From an uncultured Tabrizicola sp. (GTDB taxonomy: Bacteria; Pseudomonadota; Alphaproteobacteria; Rhodobacterales; Rhodobacteraceae), in NCBI GenBank assembly GCA_937858255.1, contig CALLZQ010000470.1:1-12946 (forward strand): a DNA stretch of 12,946 bases, read 5' to 3'. The position numbers and the translations under genes were made by a program. Below the pieces are notes generated by a model. The model saw nothing but the letters and a program-made list of their open reading frames with translations. It ran no database searches and was not told the origin of the DNA. How positions within the stretch are numbered: position 1 is the stretch's first letter; every line of letters begins with the position of its first letter. Of this stretch, positions 5,734 through 12,404 are shown in pieces.

Positions 5734-7038
5734 TCAAAACCCCAGACGATCTCGCATCGAATACCAGGTCATCGCGGCCACCAGCAGCGGCCAGCGCAGC
5801 GCGACACCGCCGGGAAAGCGCGGCTGGGGCAGGGCCGCCATCACGTCAAAGCCCGCCGACTGACCGGCCACCGCCTCGGCCATCAGCTTGCCCGCCAGCG
5901 TCGCCATCGCGACGCCGTGGCCGGAATAGCCCGAGGCAGAAAATGTATTGGCAGCGGGCCGGGCAAAGCAGGGCATACGGTTCATCGTAATCGCCAAGGT
6001 GCCGCCCCAGGCGTGGTCGATCCGAACATCCCGAAGCTGAGGGTAAACCTCAAGCATCGGTTTTGACACGGTTTTCACGATATCGGGGAAGCGGTAGCCA
6101 TAGCTTTCCCCGCCGCCGAACAACAGCCGGTTATCCTCGGACAAGCGCCAGTAATTGACGACGAATTTCGTATCCGCCACCGCAACCGGCTGTGACAGGA
6201 TTTCCGACGCGCGGGGGCCCAGTGGCTCGGTCGCGACAATGAAATTGTTGATCGGCATCACCTTGGCGGCGATCTGCGGCTGCAATCCGCCCAGATAGCC
6301 GTTGCAGGCAAGGATCAGATGATCACAGGTGACTTTGCCGGAATGGGTGCTGACCACCGGTTTCGAGCCGGGGCGGATGTGATGCACCTCGGACCGCTCA
6401 AACAGATGCGCGCCCGCGCGCGCCGCTGCCTGGGCGAGACCGATGGCGAAATTAAGCGGGTGGAGATGGCCGGCGCCCCGGTCAAGATCGCCGCCCTTAT
6501 AGACCTCAGAGCCAATCAGGCTGCGGATTGCATCGCGGTTCAGCGGTTCGATCTGATCATAGCCGTAATCGCGCGCCAGTTTTTCGGCATAGGCATGGCT
6601 GTGGCGTACCTCGGCCTCGGTCCAGCAGGCATGGGCGATACCGGGATGAAAGGTGACGGGCATCCGGTGCCGGTCGATCAGGCCGCGCACCAGTGCCTTG
6701 GCGTCCTCGGCCAAATTCCACAGCTTGCGCGCATCGTCGAGGCCGACGGCCCGTTCCAGCCAATCCTGTTCCTGCCGCTGGCCCGAGCCGACCTGCCCGC
6801 CATTGCGGCCCGAGGCGCCAAAACCGACGCGATGCGCCTCGAGCAGCACCACATCCATCCCGGCCTCGGCCAGATGCAGGGCGGCGGAAAGACCAGTGTA
6901 GCCGCCGCCAATGATGCAGACATCGGCGCGCCGCTCCCCCCTCAGGGGGGCGAAACGGTCGATCGGCGCGGCGGTTGCCGCGTAATAAGAGCCGGCGGGA
7001 TGCTCTCCCTGCCGGTCATTGACATGCAAGAGGTTCAT
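5734..7038 (-). CDS. puuB: FAD-dependent amine oxidase, gamma-glutamylputrescine oxidase-like
   Basis: A 434-residue flavoprotein of the DAO family. The ADP-binding motif is VCIIGGGYTGLSAALHLAEAG (40-60), followed by the FAD-contact stretch GFGASGRNGGQVGSGQ (72-87) typical of PuuB/OrdL oxidases. WRLSEDNRLLFGGGESYGY (297-315) and the C-terminal FSASGYSGHGVAMATLAGKL (366-385) complete the fold. In E. coli, PuuB oxidises gamma-glutamylputrescine to gamma-glutamyl-aminobutyraldehyde with release of ammonia and peroxide. Here its ATG overlaps the stop of the upstream glutamine-synthetase-like gene by 4 bases (7035-7038), implying translational coupling and joint function: the ligase makes the gamma-glutamyl amine and this enzyme oxidises it. 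The natural amine is not known, so the symbol marks family, not proven substrate. No signal peptide or membrane helix; cytoplasmic. Confidence 0.88.
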   Translation of the reverse strand: MNLLHVNDRQGEHPAGSYYAATAAPIDRFAPLRGERRADVCIIGGGYTGLSAALHLAEAGMDVVLLEAHRVGFGASGRNGGQVGSGQRQEQDWLERAVGLDDARKLWNLAEDAKALVRGLIDRHRMPVTFHPGIAHACWTEAEVRHSHAYAEKLARDYGYDQIEPLNRDAIRSLIGSEVYKGGDLDRGAGHLHPLNFAIGLAQAAARAGAHLFERSEVHHIRPGSKPVVSTHSGKVTCDHLILACNGYLGGLQPQIAAKVMPINNFIVATEPLGPRASEILSQPVAVADTKFVVNYWRLSEDNRLLFGGGESYGYRFPDIVKTVSKPMLEVYPQLRDVRIDHAWGGTLAITMNRMPCFARPAANTFSASGYSGHGVAMATLAGKLMAEAVAGQSAGFDVMAALPQPRFPGGVALRWPLLVAAMTWYSMRDRLGF

Positions 7039-8390
7039 ACGTTCAACAGCAGATGCTCACGCTCCCACGGGCTGATCACCTGAAGGAACTCTTTGTATTC
7101 ATTGCGCTTCACGCTGTCATAGACGGCGCAGAACGCGGGCCCCAGCACCTCTTTCAGCGCCGCATCCTCATCCAGCAGGTCCAGCGCATCGCCAAGGTTC
7201 ACCGGGATCTCGTCGCTGTCGATATAGGCCGAGCCGACGAATTCGGGCCGCGCCGCCCGCTGTTCCATCAGGCCCAGATAGCCGCAGGCCAGCGTGGCGG
7301 CGATGCCGAGATAGGGGTTGCAGTCCATCCCCGGCAGGCGGTTTTCGACCCGGCGTGCGGCGGGCGAGGAAATCGGGATGCGCAGGCCGGTGGTACGGTT
7401 GTCGCGCCCCCATTCCAGATTGATCGGCGCGGCAAAGTCGGGGACATAGCGGCGATAGCTGTTTACATAGGGCGCCATCAGCGCAATCGCTGCCGCCATA
7501 TGGTTCTGCATGCCGCCGATGAAATGATTGAAAGCATCGGTTTCCGCGCCTTTGGGACCGGCAAAGATGTTCTTGCCGGTCTTGATATCAACCACCGAGG
7601 TATGGATATGCATGGCGCTGCCCGGCTCTCCGGCAATCGGTTTCGCCATGAAGGTGGCGAAACAATCATGCCGCAGCGCCGCTTCGCGGATCAGGCGTTT
7701 GAAAAAGAACACATCGTCTGCCAGCCGCACCGGATCACCATGGGCGAGGTTCAATTCGATCTGCCCGGCGCCGCCTTCTTGCAGGATGCCGTCGATTTCC
7801 AGGCCCTGTGCCTCGGCAAAGTCGTAGATGTCGTCGATCACCTTGCCATATTCATCGACCGCCGACATCGAATAGGCCTGCTTGCCTGCCGCCCGCCGGC
7901 CCGAGCGGCCCATCGGGGGCTGCACCGGCATGTTGGGGTCGATGTTGCGGGCGGTGAGGAAAAACTCCATCTCGGGCGCGACGACCGGGCGCCAGCCCTG
8001 CGCCTCATAGAGTTGTACGATCCGCCGCAGCACGTTGCGCGGCGCAAAGGGCACCAGATTGCCTTCTTGATCCTTGGCGTCATGGATGACTTGCAGGGTC
8101 ACATCCGCCGTCCAGGGCGCGGCGGTGGCGGTGGACCAGTCGGGTTCCAGGATCATGTCCGGTTCGGTAAAGGCGTCAAAGGGGTTGTCTGCCCATTCCC
8201 CCGTGATGGTTTGCAGAAAGATCGAGTTCGGCAGGAAATAGCTGGTCTGGTCGGCGAATTTGGCCGCCGGCATCGCCTTGCCGCGCGCCACTCCGGCAAT
8301 ATCGCCGATGATGCATTCCACCTCATCCACGCGGCGGTTGGCAATGAAATCAAGTGCTGCCTCGGGCAGCTTATCCGTCCATTTGGACAT
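7035..8390 (-). CDS. puuA: Glutamine synthetase-like gamma-glutamyl amine ligase (copy 1)
   Basis: A 451-residue glutamine-synthetase-family ligase. It would use ATP to join glutamate to an amine (gamma-glutamylputrescine or similar). Metal/ATP site residues are in APEMEFFL (138-145, E140 and E142), QEGGAGQIELNL (204-215, E205 and E212), GSAMHIHTS (257-265, H261) and LRIP plus RRVENRLPGMDCNPYL (R337, E349, R351). The N-terminal VDEVECIIGDIAGVARGKAM (21-40) is typical of PuuA-type members, and the C-terminal tyrosine adenylylation segment of true nitrogen-regulated GlnA is not evident. It overlaps the FAD oxidase by 4 bases and starts 31 bases after the amidotransferase stop. No strong Shine-Dalgarno precedes the ATG at 8388-8390, which may mean coupling. 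It shares many conserved blocks with the second ligase at 9190-10530 but is clearly diverged. Confidence 0.88.
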   Translation of the reverse strand: MSKWTDKLPEAALDFIANRRVDEVECIIGDIAGVARGKAMPAAKFADQTSYFLPNSIFLQTITGEWADNPFDAFTEPDMILEPDWSTATAAPWTADVTLQVIHDAKDQEGNLVPFAPRNVLRRIVQLYEAQGWRPVVAPEMEFFLTARNIDPNMPVQPPMGRSGRRAAGKQAYSMSAVDEYGKVIDDIYDFAEAQGLEIDGILQEGGAGQIELNLAHGDPVRLADDVFFFKRLIREAALRHDCFATFMAKPIAGEPGSAMHIHTSVVDIKTGKNIFAGPKGAETDAFNHFIGGMQNHMAAAIALMAPYVNSYRRYVPDFAAPINLEWGRDNRTTGLRIPISSPAARRVENRLPGMDCNPYLGIAATLACGYLGLMEQRAARPEFVGSAYIDSDEIPVNLGDALDLLDEDAALKEVLGPAFCAVYDSVKRNEYKEFLQVISPWEREHLLLNV

Positions 8391-8421
8391 GGGTCACACT
8401 CTGTTTGTTGCCCGCCGGGCG

Positions 8422-9102
8422 TCAGGCCCGCGGTGCCTTGAAGAAAGCCGCGATCCGTGCGGCCATGGTCTTGTCGTGAAGCGGCAGGTCCAGCCGGCCG
8501 GCGGCTTCGGCCATCAGCGCATCGGGGACCACACCCTTGCCCCTTGTCTGCATCAGCCCATCGACGAATTCGGGGCGGAACTCGGGATGGGCCTGCACCG
8601 TCAGCGCCCGGTCATCGTAGAGAAGCGCGGCATGGGTGCAGAATTCGTTGCTGGCAATTGTCTTGGCGCCCTCGGGCGCCTTTGTCACCTGATCCCGATG
8701 CCAAGCGTTGAGGGTCAGCTTTTCGCCTTCGAAATCGTAATCCGTCGCGCCTACCGCCCAGCCCTCGGCATAGCGTTCCACCTTGCCACCCATGGCCTGC
8801 GCCACGATCTGATGGCCAAAGCAGATGCCCACCACCGGCACATGCGCGGCGAAGGCGCGGCGGATGAAATCCCCCAGCGGCGGGGGGCACGGGTGGTCCT
8901 CAAAAACCCCATGGCGCGAACCGGTAATCAGCCAGCCATCGCATTCTGTGACGGAGGCCGGAAACTGACCCTCGACCACCCGATAAGTGCGGAAGGTAAA
9001 GCCGTTGCCGTCCAGCAGGCGCGCGAACATATCCGGGTAATCGCCCGATTGCGGGGCGAGGTTTTCCGGCGCCAGTCCGGTTTGCAAAATGCCGATCTGC
9101 AT
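8422..9102 (-). CDS. Class I (type 1) glutamine amidotransferase-like hydrolase
   Basis: A 226-residue class I GATase domain. The nucleophile elbow is VVGICFGHQIVAQAMGG with C94, and the rest of the triad is H172 and E174 in VQAHPEFRPEF. LITGSRHGVFED (58-69) forms the oxyanion-side loop. It has no synthase partner domain, so it resembles stand-alone GMP-synthase-like amidotransferases. In the Puu pathway, PuuD (a different C26 peptidase subgroup) cuts gamma-glutamyl-GABA; sitting between two gamma-glutamyl ligases, this enzyme plausibly does the equivalent deglutamylation. That role is inferred from context. I placed the start at the ATG 9100-9102 (MQIGILQTG, with AGGA 6 bases upstream) because the family begins there; an in-frame ATG at 9159 would add 19 unlikely residues and run into the intercistronic hairpin. 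Confidence 0.87.
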   Translation of the reverse strand: MQIGILQTGLAPENLAPQSGDYPDMFARLLDGNGFTFRTYRVVEGQFPASVTECDGWLITGSRHGVFEDHPCPPPLGDFIRRAFAAHVPVVGICFGHQIVAQAMGGKVERYAEGWAVGATDYDFEGEKLTLNAWHRDQVTKAPEGAKTIASNEFCTHAALLYDDRALTVQAHPEFRPEFVDGLMQTRGKGVVPDALMAEAAGRLDLPLHDKTMAARIAAFFKAPRA

Positions 9103-9143
9103 GAGAGTCCTGTGTGCGCAATGCGACCAGAGTAGTGCAGCCC

Positions 9144-9178
9144 CCCGGGGTGTGGTCAAGTCCAGACCATCCCCCGGG
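9144..9178. terminator. Long imperfect hairpin between ligase 2 and amidotransferase
   Basis: CCCGGGG (9144-9150) pairs with CCCCGGG (9172-9178), then a 2x2 internal loop, then TGGTC (9153-9157) with GACCA (9165-9169) around a 7-base loop. It fills much of the 87-base gap, beginning 11 bases after the ligase stop (9190) in the direction of transcription. No T-run follows, so partial termination, mRNA-end protection or a protein site are all possible. Confidence 0.5.
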
Positions 9179-9189
9179 TAAGCCTTGGG

Positions 9190-10530
9190 TCAGACGGTAT
9201 CTAGATACAGCTCGATCCGCTCGGTTTCCGTCAGATCGGCGATGTAATGCAGCTCTTGCCGCTTGGTTTCCACCAGATTGCGGATCAGTTCACGCGGGAG
9301 GAACCGCGCCAGAATGTCCGACTGCTCAAAGGCGTCAATGGCCGCTTCCCAGGATGAGGGGATCTGTTGCAGCCCGTCAATCGCATAGGCATTGCCCGTG
9401 ACGGGCGAGGGCGGCTCCATCTCATTCTCGATCCCGTCGAGCGCGGCGCCCAGAATGACGGCCAGCATCAGATAGGGGTTCACATCGCCCCCCGCGACGC
9501 GATGCTCGATCCGCCGGGCCGAGGGGTTGCCGGCGGGAATGCGCACGGCGGCGGTGCGGTTTTCATAGCCCCAGCAGATCGCGGTCGGCGCATGTTTGTC
9601 GGGCACCAGCCGCTCATAGCTGTTCTGATGCGGCGCAAACAACAAGGTGGAATCGTGCATGGCGTTCAGGCAACCGGCGACTGCATGGCGCAGCATGGCG
9701 GTGCCCTTGGGGCCGCCCGAGTCAAAGACGTTCTCGCCCTTGGCGTCGATCACGCTGAAATGCGTATGCAGGCCCGAGCCGGAATATTCGGCATAGGGCT
9801 TGGCCATGAAGCTGGCGGCAAAGCCATGGCGGCGGGCCAGCCCTTTGACCAGCATCTTGAACAGCCAGGCATCGTCGGCGGCGCGCAGGGCGTCGTCGCA
9901 ATGCATCAGGTTCACCTCGAACTGGCCCAATCCGGTTTCCGAGGTCGAAGTATCGGCCGGAATATCCATCGCCTCACAGGCGTCGTAGAGATCGGTAAAG
10001 AAGGTATCAAAGGCGTCAAGTGCCCGGATCGACAGGGTTTCCGCCGCCTTGCGCCGCTTGCCCGAGCGCGGCGACATCGGCACTTGCAGGTTCTTGCCGG
10101 AGTCGTCGATCAGAAAGAACTCCAATTCCATCGCCACCACGGGGGTCAGCCCGCGCGCCTTGTAGCGCTGTACGACCGCGTTCAGCGCGTGGCGGGGGTC
10201 GCCCTCATAGGGCTGGCCATTCTCGCGGAACATCCAGATCGGCAGCAGTGCCGTCGGCGCCTCGAGCCATGGCATCGGCATGAAACCGCGTTCGGTCGGT
10301 TTCAGAACGCCATCCTGATCGCCTTGCTCGAACACCAAGGGGCTTTCGTCGATATCTTCGCCCCAGATGTCGAGGTTCAGCACGGAAAAGGGGAAGCGGG
10401 TTCCGTCCTTGACCACCTTGTCGGCGAAGCGTGCCGGAATTCGTTTCCCGCGGGCCTGGCCATTCAGATCGGCCGCAGCAACGCGGATTGTTCGCACTTG
10501 CGGGTGCTTGCGCAGATAGTCCTTCATCAT
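9190..10530 (-). CDS. Glutamine synthetase-like gamma-glutamyl amine ligase (copy 2)
   Basis: A 446-residue paralogue of the ligase at 7035-8390. Active-site blocks are VVAMELEFFL (131-140, E135 and E137), SETGLGQFEVNLMH (197-210, E198 and E205), GSGLHTHFS (251-259, H255), YENRTAAVRIP (322-332, R330) and RRIEHRVAGGDVNPYL (339-354, E342 and R344). All catalytic positions look intact, so it should be active. It differs from copy 1 in the substrate-facing N-terminal half (VRVAAADLNGQARGKRIPAR, then FSVLNLDIWGEDI), suggesting another amine or another step. It starts with two adjacent ATG codons (10525-10530) and lacks a clear Shine-Dalgarno, so the exact start is uncertain by one codon. It is followed by the amidotransferase after 87 bases and preceded by 123 bases of hairpin-rich gap, so it could head its own transcript. 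Confidence 0.87.
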   Translation of the reverse strand: MMKDYLRKHPQVRTIRVAAADLNGQARGKRIPARFADKVVKDGTRFPFSVLNLDIWGEDIDESPLVFEQGDQDGVLKPTERGFMPMPWLEAPTALLPIWMFRENGQPYEGDPRHALNAVVQRYKARGLTPVVAMELEFFLIDDSGKNLQVPMSPRSGKRRKAAETLSIRALDAFDTFFTDLYDACEAMDIPADTSTSETGLGQFEVNLMHCDDALRAADDAWLFKMLVKGLARRHGFAASFMAKPYAEYSGSGLHTHFSVIDAKGENVFDSGGPKGTAMLRHAVAGCLNAMHDSTLLFAPHQNSYERLVPDKHAPTAICWGYENRTAAVRIPAGNPSARRIEHRVAGGDVNPYLMLAVILGAALDGIENEMEPPSPVTGNAYAIDGLQQIPSSWEAAIDAFEQSDILARFLPRELIRNLVETKRQELHYIADLTETERIELYLDTV

Positions 10531-10544
10531 GATCGTGTCAGACC

Positions 10545-10564
10545 GGCCCAGCCTTGGTTGGGCC
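10545..10564. repeat. Inverted repeat GGCCCA/TGGGCC upstream of ligase 2
   Basis: GGCCCA (10545-10550) and TGGGCC (10559-10564) form a perfect 6-bp dyad with an 8-base loop, 14 bases upstream of the ligase start. It would lie in the leader of that gene and could limit ribosome access; no classic ribosome-binding site is visible there. Confidence 0.4.
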
Positions 10565-10594
10565 CGTGATCCATCCCTGGTTTTGATCCTTGGT

Positions 10595-10623
10595 CCCGCC
10601 CGGTTCGGGCAGGTCCGGGCGGG
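10595..10623. terminator. Perfect 9-bp GC-rich hairpin after permease genes
   Basis: CCCGCCCGG (10595-10603) pairs exactly with CCGGGCGGG (10615-10623) across an 11-base loop, about 30 bases downstream of the permease stop in the direction of transcription. The stem is strong but no T-run follows. It probably ends or attenuates the transporter transcript before the enzyme genes. Confidence 0.55.
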
Positions 10624-10633
10624 TGCCCGGATA

Positions 10634-10645
10634 ATTTGATCAAAT
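10634..10645. promoter_or_regulatory. Palindrome ATTTGATCAAAT
   Basis: A perfect 12-base AT-rich palindrome in otherwise GC-rich DNA, 8 bases past the permease stop and about 104 bases upstream of ligase 2. It looks like a regulator-binding site that could control the enzyme genes. It lacks the 4-base spacer of an FNR/FnrL site (TTGATNNNNATCAA). Confidence 0.45.
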
Positions 10646-10653
10646 GTAGGCTA

Positions 10654-11481
10654 CTACCGGATCAACTGCGGACGCAAGCGGATTTTGCGCCCCATGTTCG
10701 ATGGCAGGTGCCGGTTCAGCCGCCGGTTGATGAGGCCGAACAGGCCGGTCAGGATCAGCGTCAGGATGATGAAATAGACGGCAACGATGGGATAGGGGAT
10801 AAAGGGGTTGAACGTCTTGTCCGCGAAATAATTGGCGTAATAGAGCGCATCGCCCCGTTGCTGAAAGGCTGGAAAGCCCGAGAAAAACACCAGCGCGGTG
10901 GAGTGGAACAGGAAGATCGCCTCATTGGTATAGGCAGGCCAGGCAAGGCGCAGCATGGTCGGCCACTGGATGCGGCGGAACCGGTTCCACCCCGTGATGC
11001 CATAGGCGTCGGCGGCCTCAAGATCGCCCTTGGGCACTGATTGCAGCGCGCCATAAAAGATCTCGGCCGAATAGGCGGCAGTGTTCAGGAACAGCACGAA
11101 CAGCGCCCCGGCCCAGGCCTTTGTCGTCCAGGCGGTCTGCACGGTCAGGCCGAAAATCTCGATCCCCGCCTTGGGCAAGAGTTGCAGCGCCTCATAGGCC
11201 AGAAAGAACTGGATAAAGAGCGGAGAGCCGCGAAACACAAAGATGAACCATTCCGCGGGTTTGCGGGCAATCGCGCTGCGCGACGCCTTGGCCAGTGCCA
11301 GCGCATTGGCAAAGAAAAAACCGAAGAGCAGCGCCAGCACCCCGAAATAGACATTCCAGATCAGGCCCGAGCCGATCAGGGTGAATTGCTGGCAGAGCGT
11401 AAAGTCACTGCGCGGCAGCAGCCGCTCGCCATAGCCGAGTGAGCGAAAGGCATAGGCGCCAATGGTTTCCCAGCAGGTCAT
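10654..11481 (-). CDS. Polar amino acid/amine ABC transporter permease (HisM-like)
   Basis: A 275-residue inner-membrane permease of the polar amino-acid uptake family. Hydrophobic segments lie at about 35-65 (GSGLIWNVYFGVLALLFGFF), 78-100, 122-140, 185-205 and 230-252, consistent with a five-helix HisM/HisQ-type unit. The cytoplasmic EAA loop that docks the ATPase is EAADAYGITGWNRFRRIQWP (155-174). FRGSPLFIQFFLAYE (83-97) is the usual RG(T/S)P motif of the family. Its ATG overlaps the stop of the second permease gene by 4 bases, so the two are translated together and form a heterodimeric channel. The gene ends in two adjacent in-frame TAG codons (10654-10656 and 10651-10653). Given the enzymes downstream, the cargo is probably an amine or amino acid they degrade. 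Confidence 0.92.
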   Translation of the reverse strand: MTCWETIGAYAFRSLGYGERLLPRSDFTLCQQFTLIGSGLIWNVYFGVLALLFGFFFANALALAKASRSAIARKPAEWFIFVFRGSPLFIQFFLAYEALQLLPKAGIEIFGLTVQTAWTTKAWAGALFVLFLNTAAYSAEIFYGALQSVPKGDLEAADAYGITGWNRFRRIQWPTMLRLAWPAYTNEAIFLFHSTALVFFSGFPAFQQRGDALYYANYFADKTFNPFIPYPIVAVYFIILTLILTGLFGLINRRLNRHLPSNMGRKIRLRPQLIR

Positions 11482-12359
11482 AGCGCCGCCTTTCGCATCG
11501 CCTCACCCGCCGCCGTGGCCTGTCCATGCGACAGACGCGCCGAGATGCGGGCCAGCACCACCTCGGATACCCGGGTAAAGCCGAGGTAAAAGGCCAGGAG
11601 GAACAGGAAGTACCACAGCCGCCAGTCGGGATGCGGATATTCATAGGCAGAGGTCTTGGCCCCGCCCAATTCACGCGCCCAATAGACGATGTCCTGCACG
11701 CCCAACAGGAACAACAGCGGCGTCGCCTTGATCAGGATCATCCACAGATTCGACAGGCCCGGCAGGGCATAGACCCACATCTGCGGCACCAGAATCCGGC
11801 GAAACACCTGACGCGGGCTCATCCCATAGGCTTCGGCGGTTTCCAGTTGCGGGCGCGGCACCGCCATCATCGCCCCGTAAAGGACATTGGCGGCAAAGGC
11901 CCCGAAGACCAGCGCGAATGTCACCACCGCAAGGCCAAAGCCGTAAAATTGATGCACCAGTTGCGGCGCGGAATTCAGCGGCACCTTGGCCTCAGGGCAG
12001 ACGCGGAATTCCAGCCCCTGCCGCACCGGCTCGGTCCAGTCGGGGCATTGGATCTGATGGTTCAGCCACTCGATCCCCTGATCGAGGGCGATCACAAAGA
12101 AAAGGAAGAAGACGATATCGGGCACGCCCCGCACCATGGCGGTATAGCCCTTGCCCAGCATCCGCAGCGGCAGAAACGAGCTGCGCGCCGCCATCGCCCC
12201 GCCAAAGCCAAAGGCCAGGGCGACCGGCGCGGTGACGGCCAGCAGGATCAAAACGATGACAAAGGACCAGTAGAAATCGAGGTGCTTGCCTGTGGTCAGG
12301 TAGCACATCAGCCAGTTCAGGCCCTCAAGCGTCTTGGGATCGGCGCAGGATGCAAACAT
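11478..12359 (-). CDS. Polar amino acid/amine ABC transporter permease (HisQ-like)
   Basis: A 293-residue permease, longer than the about 230 residues of classic HisQ. Hydrophobic segments lie at about 30-52, 80-97, 140-160, 195-220 and 247-262. The RG(T/V)P motif is MVRGVPDIVFFLFFV (75-89) and the EAA loop is ETAEAYGMSPRQVFRRILVP (173-192). Extra length comes from an N-terminal extension and from an insert of roughly 40 residues (95-136) between the second and third segments, containing C105 and C121; topology suggests it faces the periplasm, where a disulfide could form. No Shine-Dalgarno precedes the ATG at 12357-12359; instead a strong 12-bp hairpin ends 9 bases before it. It overlaps the downstream permease gene by 4 bases (11478-11481). 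The ATPase partner is not in the window. Confidence 0.91.
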   Translation of the reverse strand: MFASCADPKTLEGLNWLMCYLTTGKHLDFYWSFVIVLILLAVTAPVALAFGFGGAMAARSSFLPLRMLGKGYTAMVRGVPDIVFFLFFVIALDQGIEWLNHQIQCPDWTEPVRQGLEFRVCPEAKVPLNSAPQLVHQFYGFGLAVVTFALVFGAFAANVLYGAMMAVPRPQLETAEAYGMSPRQVFRRILVPQMWVYALPGLSNLWMILIKATPLLFLLGVQDIVYWARELGGAKTSAYEYPHPDWRLWYFLFLLAFYLGFTRVSEVVLARISARLSHGQATAAGEAMRKAAL

Positions 12360-12368
12360 GGGAAAGAT

Positions 12369-12397
12369 GGCGCGCGCCCCGCGCGGGGGCGCGCGCC
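12369..12397. terminator. 12-bp intercistronic hairpin between binding protein and permease
   Basis: GGCGCGCGCCCC (12369-12380) pairs perfectly with GGGGCGCGCGCC (12386-12397) across a 5-base loop. It lies 7 bases past the binding-protein stop and ends 9 bases before the permease ATG. In well-studied ABC operons such hairpins let the binding protein be made in excess by halting transcription or protecting the upstream mRNA end. The lack of a T-run favours mRNA-end protection or partial termination. It also occupies the place of the permease's ribosome-binding site. Confidence 0.6.
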
Positions 12398-12404
12398 TGT
12401 CCGA

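Noticed and set aside
7053..8441. Plus-strand open frame of 462 codons opposite ligase 1
   Set aside because: Shadow of the glutamine-synthetase-like gene; the product has no domain signature and spans the intergenic boundary without a ribosome-binding site.
9154..9159. GGTCAA as a third site for the TetR regulator
   Set aside because: Only a half-site; the opposite TTGACC arm at the 4-base spacing is absent. The bases are better explained as part of the local stem-loop.
9367..10569. Plus-strand open frame of 400 codons opposite ligase 2
   Set aside because: Same reason: antisense of a clear enzyme gene, with composition typical of reversed GC-rich codons.
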